Assembly (NCBI GenBank): GCA_017792405.1
Contig: CP051231.1
Span: forward strand, 4,196,795 to 4,260,794
Origin: Oceanicola sp.
Lineage (GTDB): Bacteria; Pseudomonadota; Alphaproteobacteria; Rhodobacterales; Rhodobacteraceae
Direction of reading: 5' to 3'
DNA: 64,000 bases
Program-made: the position numbers and the translations under genes
Part shown: positions 28,232 to 36,757 of the stretch, one piece after another
Position numbering within the stretch: position 1 is the stretch's first letter
Layout of the letters: the number at the start of each line of letters is the position of its first letter
Notes under the pieces: generated by a model
Told to the model about the DNA's origin: nothing
Databases searched by the model: none
Seen by the model: the letters and a program-made list of their open reading frames with translations, nothing else

Positions 28232-30278
28232 GCGGCTCATCGCGCGGCTGGCGGTGTGCACCGCCGTCGCCCTCTTCGCGCTCGCACTGGGCCGCGACAA
28301 GCTCGATGCATGGGTCGAAGCCACGGTGCTGCCCCCGCTGGTGGCCGAAACCTCCCCCGAGGTGCTCGCCCGCGACGGCACCTTGCTGCGGGCCTACACC
28401 GTCTCCGATGGCCGCTGGCGGCTGCACACCACGCTGGGCGAGGTCGACCCGCGCTATGTCGACATGCTGCTGGCCTATGAAGACAAGCGCTTCCGCACCC
28501 ATCCGGGGGTGGACTGGCGTGCCACCCTGCGGGCCGTGGGGCAGGCCGTCTGGAACGGCAAGGTCATCTCCGGCGGCTCCACGCTCTCCATGCAGGTCGC
28601 CCGCATCCTCGAAGATGGCTCGACCGGGCAGTGGCAAGGCAAGATCCGGCAGGTCCGCCTCGCTCTGGCGATGGAGCGGCGGCTGGGCAAGGACGCGATC
28701 CTAGAACTCTACCTCAACCGCGCGCCCTTCGGCGGCAACCTAGAAGGTGTGCGCGCGGCCTCGCTCGCCTACTTCGGCAAGGAGCCTCGCCGCCTGACCC
28801 CCGCCGAAGCGGCGCTGCTCGTCGCCCTGCCGCAGTCGCCCGAGCGCCGCCGCCCCGACCGCGCCAACGATGCTGCCACCGCGGCCCGCGGCCGCGTGCT
28901 CGACCGGATGGTGGGCAAAGGCCTGCTTACCGCGCCCGAGGCCCGCGCCGCCCTGCGCGACCCGGTGCCCGCCCGCCGTCGCGACTTCCCGGCTTTGGCG
29001 CCCCATCTTTCCGATCACCTTCTGGCCCAAAACCCCATCGGCACCCGCCACCCCACAACCATCGACAAGCGCCTTCAGCAGGCGCTCGAACCGCTCGCCG
29101 CGCAAACCGCCCGCGAGATCGGCGAGACCATTTCCGTCGCTGTCGTCGTGGCCGACCACCAGACCGGTGAAATCCTCGCCACCGTCGGCTCGGCGGGCTA
29201 CCTCGACGACAGCCGCGCCGGCTGGGTCGACATGACCCGCGCCTTCCGCTCCCCCGGCTCGGCGCTCAAACCGCTGGTTTACGGCCTCGCCTTCGACCAA
29301 GGGCTGGGCCATCCCGAAACACTGATCGAAGACAGGCCGATGGCCTTCGGCAGCTATGCCCCCCAGAACTTTGACAACCACTATCGCGGCACCATCCGGC
29401 TCTCCGAGGCGCTGCGGCAATCGTTGAACATCCCCGTGGTGCAACTCACCGAGGCCCTCACGCCCGAGCGCCTGCTGGCCCACATGCGCCGCGCCGGGAT
29501 GGAGCCCAAGCTGCCGCAGGGCCGCCCCGGCCTCGCCGTGGCGCTGGGCGGCCTCGGCGTCACGCTCACGGACCTCACCCAACTCTACGCCGCCATCGCC
29601 CGCGGCGGCGAGAGCATCGCCCTCTCCGCCGCCCAAAGCCCGCACCGCGCCGCGCCCCGGCGCGTGCTCTCCCCCGAAGCGGCCTGGCAGGTGACCCATA
29701 TCCTCGCCCAGCTCACCCCGCCGCCCCGCGCCTCCCACGGGCCGATGGCGTGGAAAACCGGCACCAGCTACGGCCACCGCGATGCATGGGCCGTGGGCTA
29801 TGACGCGCGGCACGTGGTGGGCGTGTGGATCGGCCGCGCCGATGGCACGCCGGTCCCCGGTGCCTTCGGCGCAGGCATCGCCGGCCCGCTGCTCTTTGCC
29901 AGCTTTGACCGGCTGAAAGATACCCGCGAGGCTTTTTCGCCCCCGCCACCCTCGGTGCTGCTGGTCTCCAACGGTGAGCTGCCCCAGCCGCTCCGCCACT
30001 TCGCCTCCCGCTCCGCCGCGCTCTCCACCACTGCCCCCGGTGCCCCCAAGCTCGCCTACCCGCCCGACGGGGCCGAGCTGGAGACGGGCGGCGCGCTGGT
30101 GGTCAAACTCCGCGATGGCCGCCCGCCCTTCACCTTGCTCGCCAACGGCGCCCCGCTGGCCACCGGCCTGCGCGCCCGCGAGGCCCAGTTCGACTGGTCC
30201 GCCCCCGGCTACCTGCAACTCACCGTGATTGACGCTTCGGGCGCCACCGCCCGGTCCTCCATCCGGGTGCTGGATTGA
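28221..30278 (+). CDS. pbpC: Penicillin-binding protein 1C
   Basis: 685 residues from the ATG at 28221. A single N-terminal membrane anchor (about 8-24) is followed by the glycosyltransferase domain with the catalytic pattern YEDKRFRTHPGVDW (Glu87). The transpeptidase motifs are SPGSALKP (SxxK), SLN, and KTGTSYGHRDAWAVGY. A C-terminal beta domain of the PBP1C type ends at SSIRVLD. It polymerises and cross-links peptidoglycan in the periplasm. Together with A2M it forms the known pbpC/A2M module, thought to repair the wall and trap invading proteases. It overlaps the upstream gene by 11 bp. Confidence 0.96.
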   Translation: MWRERLIARLAVCTAVALFALALGRDKLDAWVEATVLPPLVAETSPEVLARDGTLLRAYTVSDGRWRLHTTLGEVDPRYVDMLLAYEDKRFRTHPGVDWRATLRAVGQAVWNGKVISGGSTLSMQVARILEDGSTGQWQGKIRQVRLALAMERRLGKDAILELYLNRAPFGGNLEGVRAASLAYFGKEPRRLTPAEAALLVALPQSPERRRPDRANDAATAARGRVLDRMVGKGLLTAPEARAALRDPVPARRRDFPALAPHLSDHLLAQNPIGTRHPTTIDKRLQQALEPLAAQTAREIGETISVAVVVADHQTGEILATVGSAGYLDDSRAGWVDMTRAFRSPGSALKPLVYGLAFDQGLGHPETLIEDRPMAFGSYAPQNFDNHYRGTIRLSEALRQSLNIPVVQLTEALTPERLLAHMRRAGMEPKLPQGRPGLAVALGGLGVTLTDLTQLYAAIARGGESIALSAAQSPHRAAPRRVLSPEAAWQVTHILAQLTPPPRASHGPMAWKTGTSYGHRDAWAVGYDARHVVGVWIGRADGTPVPGAFGAGIAGPLLFASFDRLKDTREAFSPPPPSVLLVSNGELPQPLRHFASRSAALSTTAPGAPKLAYPPDGAELETGGALVVKLRDGRPPFTLLANGAPLATGLRAREAQFDWSAPGYLQLTVIDASGATARSSIRVLD

Positions 30279-30304
30279 GAGCATCGGCCAGAAGAGATTT
30301 TGGT

Positions 30305-30326
30305 GGATATTTGAAGCAAGAAAATG
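30305..30326 (-). repeat. Dispersed AT-rich intergenic motif, copy 2
   Basis: On the minus strand this reads CATTTTCTTGCTTCAAATAT then CC. It differs at only two positions from the first 22 bases of the copy at 4375-4398. It lies between pbpC and pyrF and has no adjacent GC hairpin here. Confidence 0.6.
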
Positions 30327-30442
30327 AAGCAGGGCGCACTCAGCCTCATTTTCCGGCTACAATGCCTCCACCACCCTGCCCGCAGCTTGCGCGATGCCGG
30401 GGCAGGGCGTAGGGAAGGGAAACATCCCTCAGGAGGCTCCCC

Positions 30443-31174
30443 ATGCAGACTGCCACTGCCGATGCACCCCTCGCCCACAACCGCCTGCCCGATGATCGCC
30501 TGATCGTTGCGCTCGATGTGCCCAACGCGGTGCAGGGGCTCGAACTGGCCGGGCAGCTGAACGCGGCAGTGAGCTTCTACAAGATCGGGCTAGGCATGCT
30601 CTGCGGCGGCGGCATGGCGCTGGCCAACGAGCTGAAGCAAGAGCACGGCAAGCGCATCTTCCTCGACATGAAGCTGTTCGACATCGGCGCCACCGTGGAG
30701 GCTGCCGTGCGCGGGATCGCCCAGTTCGAGCTGGATTTTCTCACCGTCCACGGCGACCCGCATGTGGTTAGGGCCGCGCAGGAGGGCAAGGGCGGCACCG
30801 ATCTGCAAATCCTCGCAGTGACCATCCTCACCTCGCTCGACCGGGCCGATCTGGATGCCGGGCTGATCCGCGCGGGCGACGTGGCCGAGATCGTCACCGA
30901 ACGCGCTGCCAAGGCCTTCGAGGCCGGGGCCGACGGGGTCATCGCCTCGCCGCACGAGGCCGCCGCCATCCGGGCGTTGCCTCAGGCTGAAGGCAAGCTC
31001 ATCGTCACCCCCGGCGTCCGCCCCACCGGCAGCGCCAAGGGCGACCAGAAGCGCATCGCCACGCCCGCCTTCGCGGTGGAGCAGGGGGCAGACCACATCG
31101 TGGTGGGCCGTCCGGTGTGGCAGGCCGAAAACCCCGATGCCGCGGCGCGCGCTATCGTGGCCGAACTGCCCTGA
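30443..31174 (+). CDS. pyrF: Orotidine 5'-phosphate decarboxylase
   Basis: 243 residues with the TIM-barrel signatures DRLIVALDVPNA, the catalytic DxKxxDI loop in FLDMKLFDIGATVEAAV, and the phosphate-binding VTPGVRPTGS. It makes UMP in pyrimidine biosynthesis. AGGAGG lies 6 bp before the ATG. It is a single gene, convergent with the small lipobox-free secreted protein downstream. Confidence 0.97.
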   Translation: MQTATADAPLAHNRLPDDRLIVALDVPNAVQGLELAGQLNAAVSFYKIGLGMLCGGGMALANELKQEHGKRIFLDMKLFDIGATVEAAVRGIAQFELDFLTVHGDPHVVRAAQEGKGGTDLQILAVTILTSLDRADLDAGLIRAGDVAEIVTERAAKAFEAGADGVIASPHEAAAIRALPQAEGKLIVTPGVRPTGSAKGDQKRIATPAFAVEQGADHIVVGRPVWQAENPDAAARAIVAELP

Positions 31175-31183
31175 GCCTGGCCC

Positions 31184-31597
31184 TTACTGCCCGAAGCAAC
31201 TGAAGCTCTCCGGGTCGATCCCGCTCTCACCGGGCCGGGTGTAAAAGAGCGTCCAGCTCTGGCCCATGCCGCCTTCAACACCGGCGGCGCCGTAGCTCAA
31301 CCCGCACACATCCTCACCCCGCTCGCCGCAGGCATGGCGCAGCGCCAGCGGCTGGCCCGAGACCGTGCCGAACAAGGTCATGTCGGCCAGAAAATCGACC
31401 ACCTGCCAGCCGCCCTCCGGCGGCTCGCTCTCGAGGTAGCAGCCATCGTCCTGCATGGGGGCCGCGGCATGAGCCATCACCGCACGCAGCGCCGCGCGGG
31501 TGGCGTCATCATCGTGGCCATCGGCCTGCGCCGCGAGCCACCAGCCCATGCCGCAGACGCCGAGCGCCACCCCCAGCAAGGCCGCCCACTTCGTCAT
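31184..31597 (-). CDS. Candidate periplasmic immunity protein for the adjacent Tae4 effector
   Basis: 137 residues from the ATG at 31597 (GGGAGG upstream). The N-terminus MTKWAALLGVALGVCGMGWW, then LAAQA, is a signal peptide or membrane anchor, placing the rest in the periplasm where Tae-type amidases act. The mature part has five cysteines likely to form disulfides (for example DDGCYLESEP, LRHACGERGEDVCGLSY and a terminal SFSCFGQ). Its ATG overlaps the Tae4 stop (ATGA), so it is co-translated with the effector. I do not recognise it as a standard Tai4; assignment as immunity rests on position, size, export signal and coupling. Confidence 0.65.
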   Translation of the reverse strand: MTKWAALLGVALGVCGMGWWLAAQADGHDDDATRAALRAVMAHAAAPMQDDGCYLESEPPEGGWQVVDFLADMTLFGTVSGQPLALRHACGERGEDVCGLSYGAAGVEGGMGQSWTLFYTRPGESGIDPESFSCFGQ

Positions 31598-32124
31598 TTG
31601 ACCTCCCAAAACCAGATCTGCTTGGCCTTGTTGCGGTCGCTCAGGTCGCCGCTGTCCTCGGCATCCTCCCGCAACGCCATCGAGCCGTCACCGGAGCAGT
31701 GGGAGCCGTTCCACAGGTCGATATGGTCGCCCGAACGATTGGCGAAGCTCTGCAGCTTCCCACTCGGCAGGCTGCGCTGCCAGTAGTCCTTGAAAAAGAT
31801 GAACCCGGTGCGCCCGTCGAGGGTCTTCTGATACTCCGCCGGGTCGATCTTTTCGCGGCGCCCCATGCCGCCGTAGGGCACACCGGCAAGCCAGTTGCCC
31901 ACGTCTTCGGCGCGAATCGCGTGTTTGTGGTTGGTGTCTTTCTTGTCGCCCCAGCATTTCGTGCCGCGGAAGCCCTTGAGCTTCAGCCCCTGTTCCATCA
32001 GCGCATGGGTGAACCTGATCGCGCATTGGTTCGTGAAGGGGCCGTCGCATGGGTCTGAAAACGCGGGGTAATTGTCCCACAGGGTTTTGAAGGTCACACC
32101 ACCGGTGCCAAGGATATTGGGCAT
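31594..32124 (-). CDS. tae4: Type VI secretion amidase effector, Tae4 family
   Basis: 176 residues with no signal peptide, as expected for a T6SS cargo. The catalytic cysteine segment TNQCAIRFTHALMEQG (Cys34) and the histidine segment GDHIDLWNGSHCSG (His134) match the papain-like Tae4 amidases. The intervening HAIRAEDVGNWL and TGFIFFKDYW segments are also family-typical. These enzymes cleave the gamma-D-Glu to meso-DAP bond of peptidoglycan in rival cells. GGAGAT lies before the ATG. No hcp, vgrG, PAAR or other secretion gene is in this window, so it is an orphan effector locus, coupled to a downstream exported protein that is probably its immunity factor. Confidence 0.88.
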   Translation of the reverse strand: MPNILGTGGVTFKTLWDNYPAFSDPCDGPFTNQCAIRFTHALMEQGLKLKGFRGTKCWGDKKDTNHKHAIRAEDVGNWLAGVPYGGMGRREKIDPAEYQKTLDGRTGFIFFKDYWQRSLPSGKLQSFANRSGDHIDLWNGSHCSGDGSMALREDAEDSGDLSDRNKAKQIWFWEVK

Positions 32125-32298
32125 CGTACAATCTCCATCTGTTTAAACCGTCTGAAGCCGCTTGAAAAAATTGCGGCGCTGCCTCCTCAAATGACGCGAG
32201 GCACAAACCCAGAATACCGCATCATCAACTTTGGCGATACCTGCGGACGCAAAAGTCGCCCCGCCGGGCAGGTTTCAGCGCGGCGGGGCAGGGGCAGA

Positions 32299-32925
32299 TC
32301 AATAGGCGATGGTGAACACCTCGCCCCGGTGCTTCGGCGCTTCGAGCTCGTCGACCAGCGCCACAGCGTAATCCTCGGCGCTGATCCGGCTCTCTCCGGC
32401 CTCGTCCGAGAGCAGCACCTCGCCGCCGAGGCGGAATGTGCCGGTTCGCTCACCCGGTGCGATCAGGGCGGCGGGGGCAAAAAAGGTCCACGCCACGCCG
32501 CTGTCCGGCAGGGTCTCCTTGAAGGCCTTCATGCCGGTCGCCTCGGGGAGGATCTCGGGCGGCAGGTTGGGCAGCAGCGGCGAGCCGTCTGGCAGGTTCA
32601 GGGTGCCCGCCCCGCCAACGACCATCAGCGGCACGCCCGCCGCCTTCGCCCCCGCAACCGCACCAGCGCCAATCGCCGCCATCTCGCTCACCGCATCGCC
32701 GGTGCTGCGCGGGCTTACGGTGGTGACGATCACATCCACGCCTTTGGCCGCCTCCGCCACCGCCGCGCCATCTGTCACGTCCAGCGCCACGGCTTCCGCG
32801 CCGTCCGGCAGGGCGATCTTCCCAGGGCTTCGGCTCGCCGCCCGCACGCTATGTCCGCGCTCTGCTGCCTCTTTCAGGATCCGGCTCCCGATCATGCCGC
32901 TTGCACCGATCAAAAGGATGTTCAT
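32299..32925 (-). CDS. NAD(P)H-binding oxidoreductase (NmrA/YwnB-like)
   Basis: 208 residues from the ATG at 32925 (GGAG 8 bp upstream). The Rossmann motif is MNILLIGASGMIGSRILKEA, followed by ALDVTDGAAVAEAAKGVDVI. It is a short atypical SDR that probably binds NAD(P)H and reduces a small electrophile or quinone. It is divergent from an HxlR-type regulator, with a perfect 7-bp inverted repeat between, the usual arrangement for redox- or electrophile-responsive reductases. Confidence 0.88.
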   Translation of the reverse strand: MNILLIGASGMIGSRILKEAAERGHSVRAASRSPGKIALPDGAEAVALDVTDGAAVAEAAKGVDVIVTTVSPRSTGDAVSEMAAIGAGAVAGAKAAGVPLMVVGGAGTLNLPDGSPLLPNLPPEILPEATGMKAFKETLPDSGVAWTFFAPAALIAPGERTGTFRLGGEVLLSDEAGESRISAEDYAVALVDELEAPKHRGEVFTIAY

Positions 32926-32941
32926 CTGTCTCACTCCGTAA

Positions 32942-32962
32942 TAGGTTCCTATTGAGAACCTA
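32942..32962. promoter_or_regulatory. Perfect inverted repeat, likely HxlR operator
   Basis: TAGGTTC (32942-32948), a 7-nt spacer and GAACCTA (32956-32962) form a perfect palindrome in the 120-bp gap between the divergent reductase and regulator genes, only 17 bp from the reductase start codon. Repression of both genes is the likely role. Confidence 0.7.
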
Positions 32963-33045
32963 CTTACGCATCAGAACCAGAGGGCGGGAGAGGCATTCTC
33001 CCGTCACATGGTTACCCCGGTGTTACCCCCGAAAGGAGCCGCCCG

Positions 33046-33417
33046 ATGAACATGCAGGCCCGCCGCCGCATCTCCTACGCCTGCCCCATGCGCGATGTGC
33101 TTGACCGCATCGGCGATGCATGGTCGCTGCTGGTGATGCTCGAGCTGATGAATGGCCCCTGCCGCTTCAACGCGCTGGCGAGGGTGGTTGATGGTATTTC
33201 CCGCCGGATGCTCACCGTCACCCTGCGCAACCTCGAGCGTGACGGGCTGGTGAGCCGCGAGGTTCTGCCCACATCGCCGCCCTCGGTGGAATATGCACTC
33301 ACCCCGCTGGGCCTCTCGCTGCAATCGGCCCTCGTCGCCCTGCGCGACTGGGCGGTGGAGCATCAGCCGGCGATCAACACCAACCGCCGCGCCTTCGACG
33401 CCCGCGAAGAGGCCTGA
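33046..33417 (+). CDS. HxlR family winged-helix regulator
   Basis: 123 residues. Family signatures are YACPMRDVLDRIGDAWSLLV at the N-terminus, with the conserved cysteine (Cys13) often used for thiol redox sensing, then RFNALARVVDGISRRMLTVT and LRNLERDGLVSRE. The start has no strong ribosome site, but the frame begins naturally at the family N-terminus. It is divergent from the NAD(P)H-binding protein and presumably represses it until an oxidant or electrophile modifies Cys13. Confidence 0.92.
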   Translation: MNMQARRRISYACPMRDVLDRIGDAWSLLVMLELMNGPCRFNALARVVDGISRRMLTVTLRNLERDGLVSREVLPTSPPSVEYALTPLGLSLQSALVALRDWAVEHQPAINTNRRAFDAREEA

Positions 33418-33424
33418 TAAACGC

Positions 33425-33446
33425 AAAAGTGCCGCCCGAAGGCGGC
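33425..33446 (-). terminator. Hairpin with short T-run after the nfeD-like gene
   Basis: GCCGCC-CGAA-GGCGGC (33431-33446) is followed on the minus strand by ACTTTTGCG. It lies between convergent genes and may terminate both. Confidence 0.65.
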
Positions 33447-33471
33447 CCCTGCAATTTCGCGGACAGGCCGG

Positions 33472-33753
33472 TCAGCCCTCGTTGATGTCCTCGTCAAAGG
33501 TCTGCACCTGGCGGCCCTTGCCGCCGAAGGTCTTGTAGCAGATCACCCAGGCCACCACCGAGACGACCGCAAAGAACAGCGCGAGCCAAGCCAGGTTGCC
33601 GCCAAAGGTGATCCCCACGGCGAGCAGAACCCCGGTGATCGCCGCGCCGATGGCGAAACCGACGAAGATGAAACCGGGCGCGAAAAGCTCGAGGATCGCC
33701 AGCACGACAGCCAGAGCAAGCCACGCCCACCATGTGGTAAAAAGCTCGGTCAT
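33472..33753 (-). CDS. Short NfeD-like membrane protein
   Basis: 93 residues with two to three hydrophobic helices (WWAWLALAVVLAILELFAPG, then FIFVGFAIGAAITGVLLAVG and ALFFAVVSVVAWVICYKTF). The C-terminal beta domain is largely missing, so it is the short YbbK-partner type. Its ATG overlaps the stop of the SPFH protein upstream (ATGA). NfeD-like proteins form pairs with SPFH/stomatin proteins in membrane microdomains and may affect quality control of membrane proteins. Confidence 0.85.
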   Translation of the reverse strand: MTELFTTWWAWLALAVVLAILELFAPGFIFVGFAIGAAITGVLLAVGITFGGNLAWLALFFAVVSVVAWVICYKTFGGKGRQVQTFDEDINEG

Positions 33754-34646
33754 TTCGCAATACCTCCAAGCATCTTGAAGGCATTGCCGAAGGCTTCCAT
33801 CGCGTCAGCCGGCACGATGATCGTCTGCTTGCCGTTGCCCTCACCCAGCGCGGTCAGGCTCTCCACCTGCTTCAGCGCAATCTGGTACTGGGCGGCCTCG
33901 ATGCCGTTGTCCTGAATGGCCGCCGCCACCACGCCCGTTGCATAGGCTTCGGCGTCGGCCTGCACCCGGCGGGCTTTGGCCTTCTGCTCGGCGGCGTAAA
34001 GCTCGGCGTCCGATTGCAGCTCGACCGCGCGGCGCTTGCCCTCGGCCTCAGTCACCTGCGCCCGGCGGGCCCGCTCAGCGTTCAGCTGCTGAAGCATCGC
34101 GGCGCGGGTCGCCTCATCAAGGTTCACGTCGAGGATCTCGGCCCGGGTCACTTCTATGCCCCAGTCGTCCACCGCGCTCTCGACCAGTTGCTTGATCGAG
34201 GAGATCAGCGCCGAGCGGTTCGATTGCACCTCGTCCAGCTCCATCTTGCCGATTTCCGAGCGCACGATACCCGCCACCGTGGTCGCAATCGCGCCATCCA
34301 CATCGCGGATCCGGTACACCGTCTTTTCCGGCTGGAGAATGCGGTAGAACACGCTCGTTTCCACCTGCACAAGCACGTTGTCGGCCGTGATCGCATCCTG
34401 GCTGGAGTTCGGCAGCTGCCGCTCCAGAATGCTCACCTTGTGCCGCACCCGGTCGATGAACGGCACGATCAGGTTGATCCCCGGCCCAAGCACGCTTTTC
34501 AGCCGCCCGAACCGTTCAACCACGTATTTCTCCGACTGCGGAACAATCCGCACGCCGAGAAAGATCGAAATGATGACAAACAGCGCCAGCAGGCCGACCA
34601 CAATGGTGCCGCCGCCGATGCCCGGAAGAAAATCCATCAGGTTCAT
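33750..34646 (-). CDS. qmcA: SPFH/band-7 stomatin-like protein (QmcA type)
   Basis: 298 residues. An N-terminal membrane helix (about 12-32) is followed by the band-7 domain with VPQSEKYVVERFGRLKSVLG, LPNSSQDAITADNVLVQVET and VTRAEILDVNLDEATRAAML. A coiled-coil region lies near QLNAERARRAQVTEAEGKRR. QmcA-type proteins oligomerise at the inner membrane and associate with proteases or NfeD partners. AGGA precedes the ATG. It is coupled to the short NfeD gene downstream. Confidence 0.93.
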   Translation of the reverse strand: MNLMDFLPGIGGGTIVVGLLALFVIISIFLGVRIVPQSEKYVVERFGRLKSVLGPGINLIVPFIDRVRHKVSILERQLPNSSQDAITADNVLVQVETSVFYRILQPEKTVYRIRDVDGAIATTVAGIVRSEIGKMELDEVQSNRSALISSIKQLVESAVDDWGIEVTRAEILDVNLDEATRAAMLQQLNAERARRAQVTEAEGKRRAVELQSDAELYAAEQKAKARRVQADAEAYATGVVAAAIQDNGIEAAQYQIALKQVESLTALGEGNGKQTIIVPADAMEAFGNAFKMLGGIAK

Positions 34647-34879
34647 GACTAAATCCTGTAACTAACTGCCCCTGCCACATCACATATGGGGAGTGATCAC
34701 GCCGTTTTGAAGGCTTTTCCGAATCACCCACGCCCGTCACGGCGCAAGCGTGGCCAGCCGGACACGGCCCGCGATGCATTGACAATCAAGGCCGCGCGGC
34801 CCCTTCTTGCGCCACTTCAACCCGACGGTCGCCCGCCTCCCGCCAGCTCCATTCCCGTCGTCTTTCACGGAGCTGACCC

Positions 34880-35374
34880 ATGCCACACACCACCCTCGCC
34901 GCCGCCTTCGCCGAAAAGCCGATGGCCCCGCTTGAAGACATCGCCCGCATGGCTGGCACCTCCGTGGCCGAGGTGCTGCATAACCTGCCGGGCGGCGAGG
35001 CCACCTGCATCGCGGGCACCCATTTCATCGAGGTCATGCAGGAGATGCGCAGCTGGGGCGAGGTCACCTTCATCGTCAACACCTGCGACGTGGTGCTCGA
35101 GGTCAAAGCGCCTATCCCCGATGGTTCCGAGGGGCGCGGCTATTACAACCTCTCCGGCAAACCCCTGCACGGCCACCTCAAGATCGACGCCTGCGAAACC
35201 ATCGCCTTCGTCTCCCGCGAGATGATGGGGCGGCTCGGCCACTCGGTGCAGTTCTACAGCTTCGACGGCAACTGCATGTTCAAGGTCTACCTCGGTCGCG
35301 ACGAAAACCGTGCGTTCCTGCCCGGGCAGGAGGCGGCCTTCGCCAAGCTGCGTGACCGCATGGCAGCAGGCTGA
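34880..35374 (+). CDS. hutX: Heme utilisation cytosolic carrier HutX/ChuX family
   Basis: 164 residues. The family patterns WGEVTFIVNTCDVVLEVKAP, GRGYYNLSGKPLHGHLKIDA and VQFYSFDGNCMFKVYLGRDE are clear. HutX-type proteins bind heme in the cytosol and pass it to a heme oxygenase or store. GGAG lies before the ATG. No heme transporter or oxygenase is adjacent here, so it stands alone next to dinB, unlike the usual hut/hmu cluster. Confidence 0.9.
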   Translation: MPHTTLAAAFAEKPMAPLEDIARMAGTSVAEVLHNLPGGEATCIAGTHFIEVMQEMRSWGEVTFIVNTCDVVLEVKAPIPDGSEGRGYYNLSGKPLHGHLKIDACETIAFVSREMMGRLGHSVQFYSFDGNCMFKVYLGRDENRAFLPGQEAAFAKLRDRMAAG

Positions 35375-35432
35375 TCGCGGCCTCTTGGGCGGAGCGGCCA
35401 GCCGCGCTAGATTATGCGCCGAAAGGTGCCCC

Positions 35433-36686
35433 ATGCCCGCCCTCTGCCGCGATTGCCTCACCCCGTTCGAGACCGGCCCCCGCTGCCCTGCCTGCCGCTC
35501 GCCCCGCGTTGCGGCCCACCCCGAGCTGTTCTCGCTCTCCATCGCCCACATGGATTGCGACGCCTTCTATGCCTCCGTCGAAAAGCGCGACAACCCGGAG
35601 CTGGCCGCCAAGCCTGTGATCATCGGCGGCGGCAAGCGCGGCGTGGTCTCCACCGCCTGCTACATCGCCCGGATCAAGGGCGTGCGCTCGGCGATGCCGA
35701 TGTTTCAGGCGCTCAAGCTCTGCCCCGAGGCGGTGGTGGTGCGGCCCCGGATGGAGGTCTACGTCGAGGTCTCCCGCCAGATTCGCGCGATGATGGAAGA
35801 GTTGACGCCCTCCATCGAGCCCCTCTCGCTGGATGAGGCCTTCATGGACCTCACCGGCACCGCCCGGCTGCACGGTCACCCGCCCGCGATCATGCTGGCC
35901 CGGTTGGTGAAACGGATGAAAGCCGAACTGGGCGTCACCGGCTCCATCGGCCTCAGCCACAACAAGTTCCTCGCCAAGATCGCCTCCGACCTCGACAAGC
36001 CGCAGGGCTTTTCGGTGATCGGCGAGGCGGAGACCGAGGCGTTCCTGCGCGACAAGCCGGTGCGGATGATCTGGGGCGTCGGGCAGGCCTTCCAATCCTC
36101 GCTCGAGGGCGCGGGCATCCGCACCTTCGCCGACCTCCGCCGCTGGGACCAGAAAGACCTCGCCGCCCGCTTCGGCTCCTCCGGCGCCCGCCTCTGGCAC
36201 CTCGCCCGCGGGCAAGACAAGCGCCGCGTCAGCCGCGACTCCGGCCTGAAATCCATCAGCAACGAGACGACCTTCTTCGAAGACACCGCCAGCGCCGACA
36301 TTCTCGACGGCCACATCTGGCGCCTCTCCGAGAAGGTCTCCGCTCGCGCCAAGGCCAAGGAGTTGTCTGGCCGCACCGTGACGCTCAAGCTCAAGACCGC
36401 CAAGTTCAAGCTGTTGACCCGCCGCACCACCCTGCGCGAGCCAACCCAGATCGCAGACAAGATCTACCGCACCGCCCGCGAACTCTTCGACCATGCCGGG
36501 AATGATGGCCCCTTCCGCCTGATCGGCGTGGGCCTGTCCGACCTAGCACCCGAGGCCGCCGCCGACCTCTCCGGCGACCTGCTCGATCCCGGCGCGGGCA
36601 CCCGCGCCAAGGCTGAACGCGCAACCGACGCGATCCGCGCACGCTTCGGCAAGGACGCGATCCTGAAGGGCAGGGCGCTCCGCTAG
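35433..36686 (+). CDS. dinB: DNA polymerase IV (DinB) with N-terminal zinc ribbon
   Basis: 417 residues from the ATG at 35433 (GAAAGGTG upstream). A CRDCLTPFETGPRCPAC zinc-ribbon-like extension covers residues 4-22 and precedes the Y-family core. Core motifs are HMDCDAFYASVEKRDNPEL and the catalytic PLSLDEAFMDLTGT, then SIGLSHNKFLAKIASDLDKP. A little-finger domain and a C-terminal tail follow. It performs error-prone lesion bypass. The ribbon is common in DinB proteins of Rhodobacterales and may mediate partner binding. Confidence 0.95.
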   Translation: MPALCRDCLTPFETGPRCPACRSPRVAAHPELFSLSIAHMDCDAFYASVEKRDNPELAAKPVIIGGGKRGVVSTACYIARIKGVRSAMPMFQALKLCPEAVVVRPRMEVYVEVSRQIRAMMEELTPSIEPLSLDEAFMDLTGTARLHGHPPAIMLARLVKRMKAELGVTGSIGLSHNKFLAKIASDLDKPQGFSVIGEAETEAFLRDKPVRMIWGVGQAFQSSLEGAGIRTFADLRRWDQKDLAARFGSSGARLWHLARGQDKRRVSRDSGLKSISNETTFFEDTASADILDGHIWRLSEKVSARAKAKELSGRTVTLKLKTAKFKLLTRRTTLREPTQIADKIYRTARELFDHAGNDGPFRLIGVGLSDLAPEAAADLSGDLLDPGAGTRAKAERATDAIRARFGKDAILKGRALR

Positions 36687-36757
36687 GATCCCTTTAAGGA
36701 CCGCCGAGCGCGCCACGGGGGCTGGACTCACCCCAACGGAACCCGCACCATCCCTTC

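Noticed and set aside
22070..32153. A shared 13-mer GTTTAAACCGTCT at 22070-22082 and 32141-32153
   Set aside because: In 64 kb, 13-mer matches are expected by chance, and the two sites differ in position relative to their genes.
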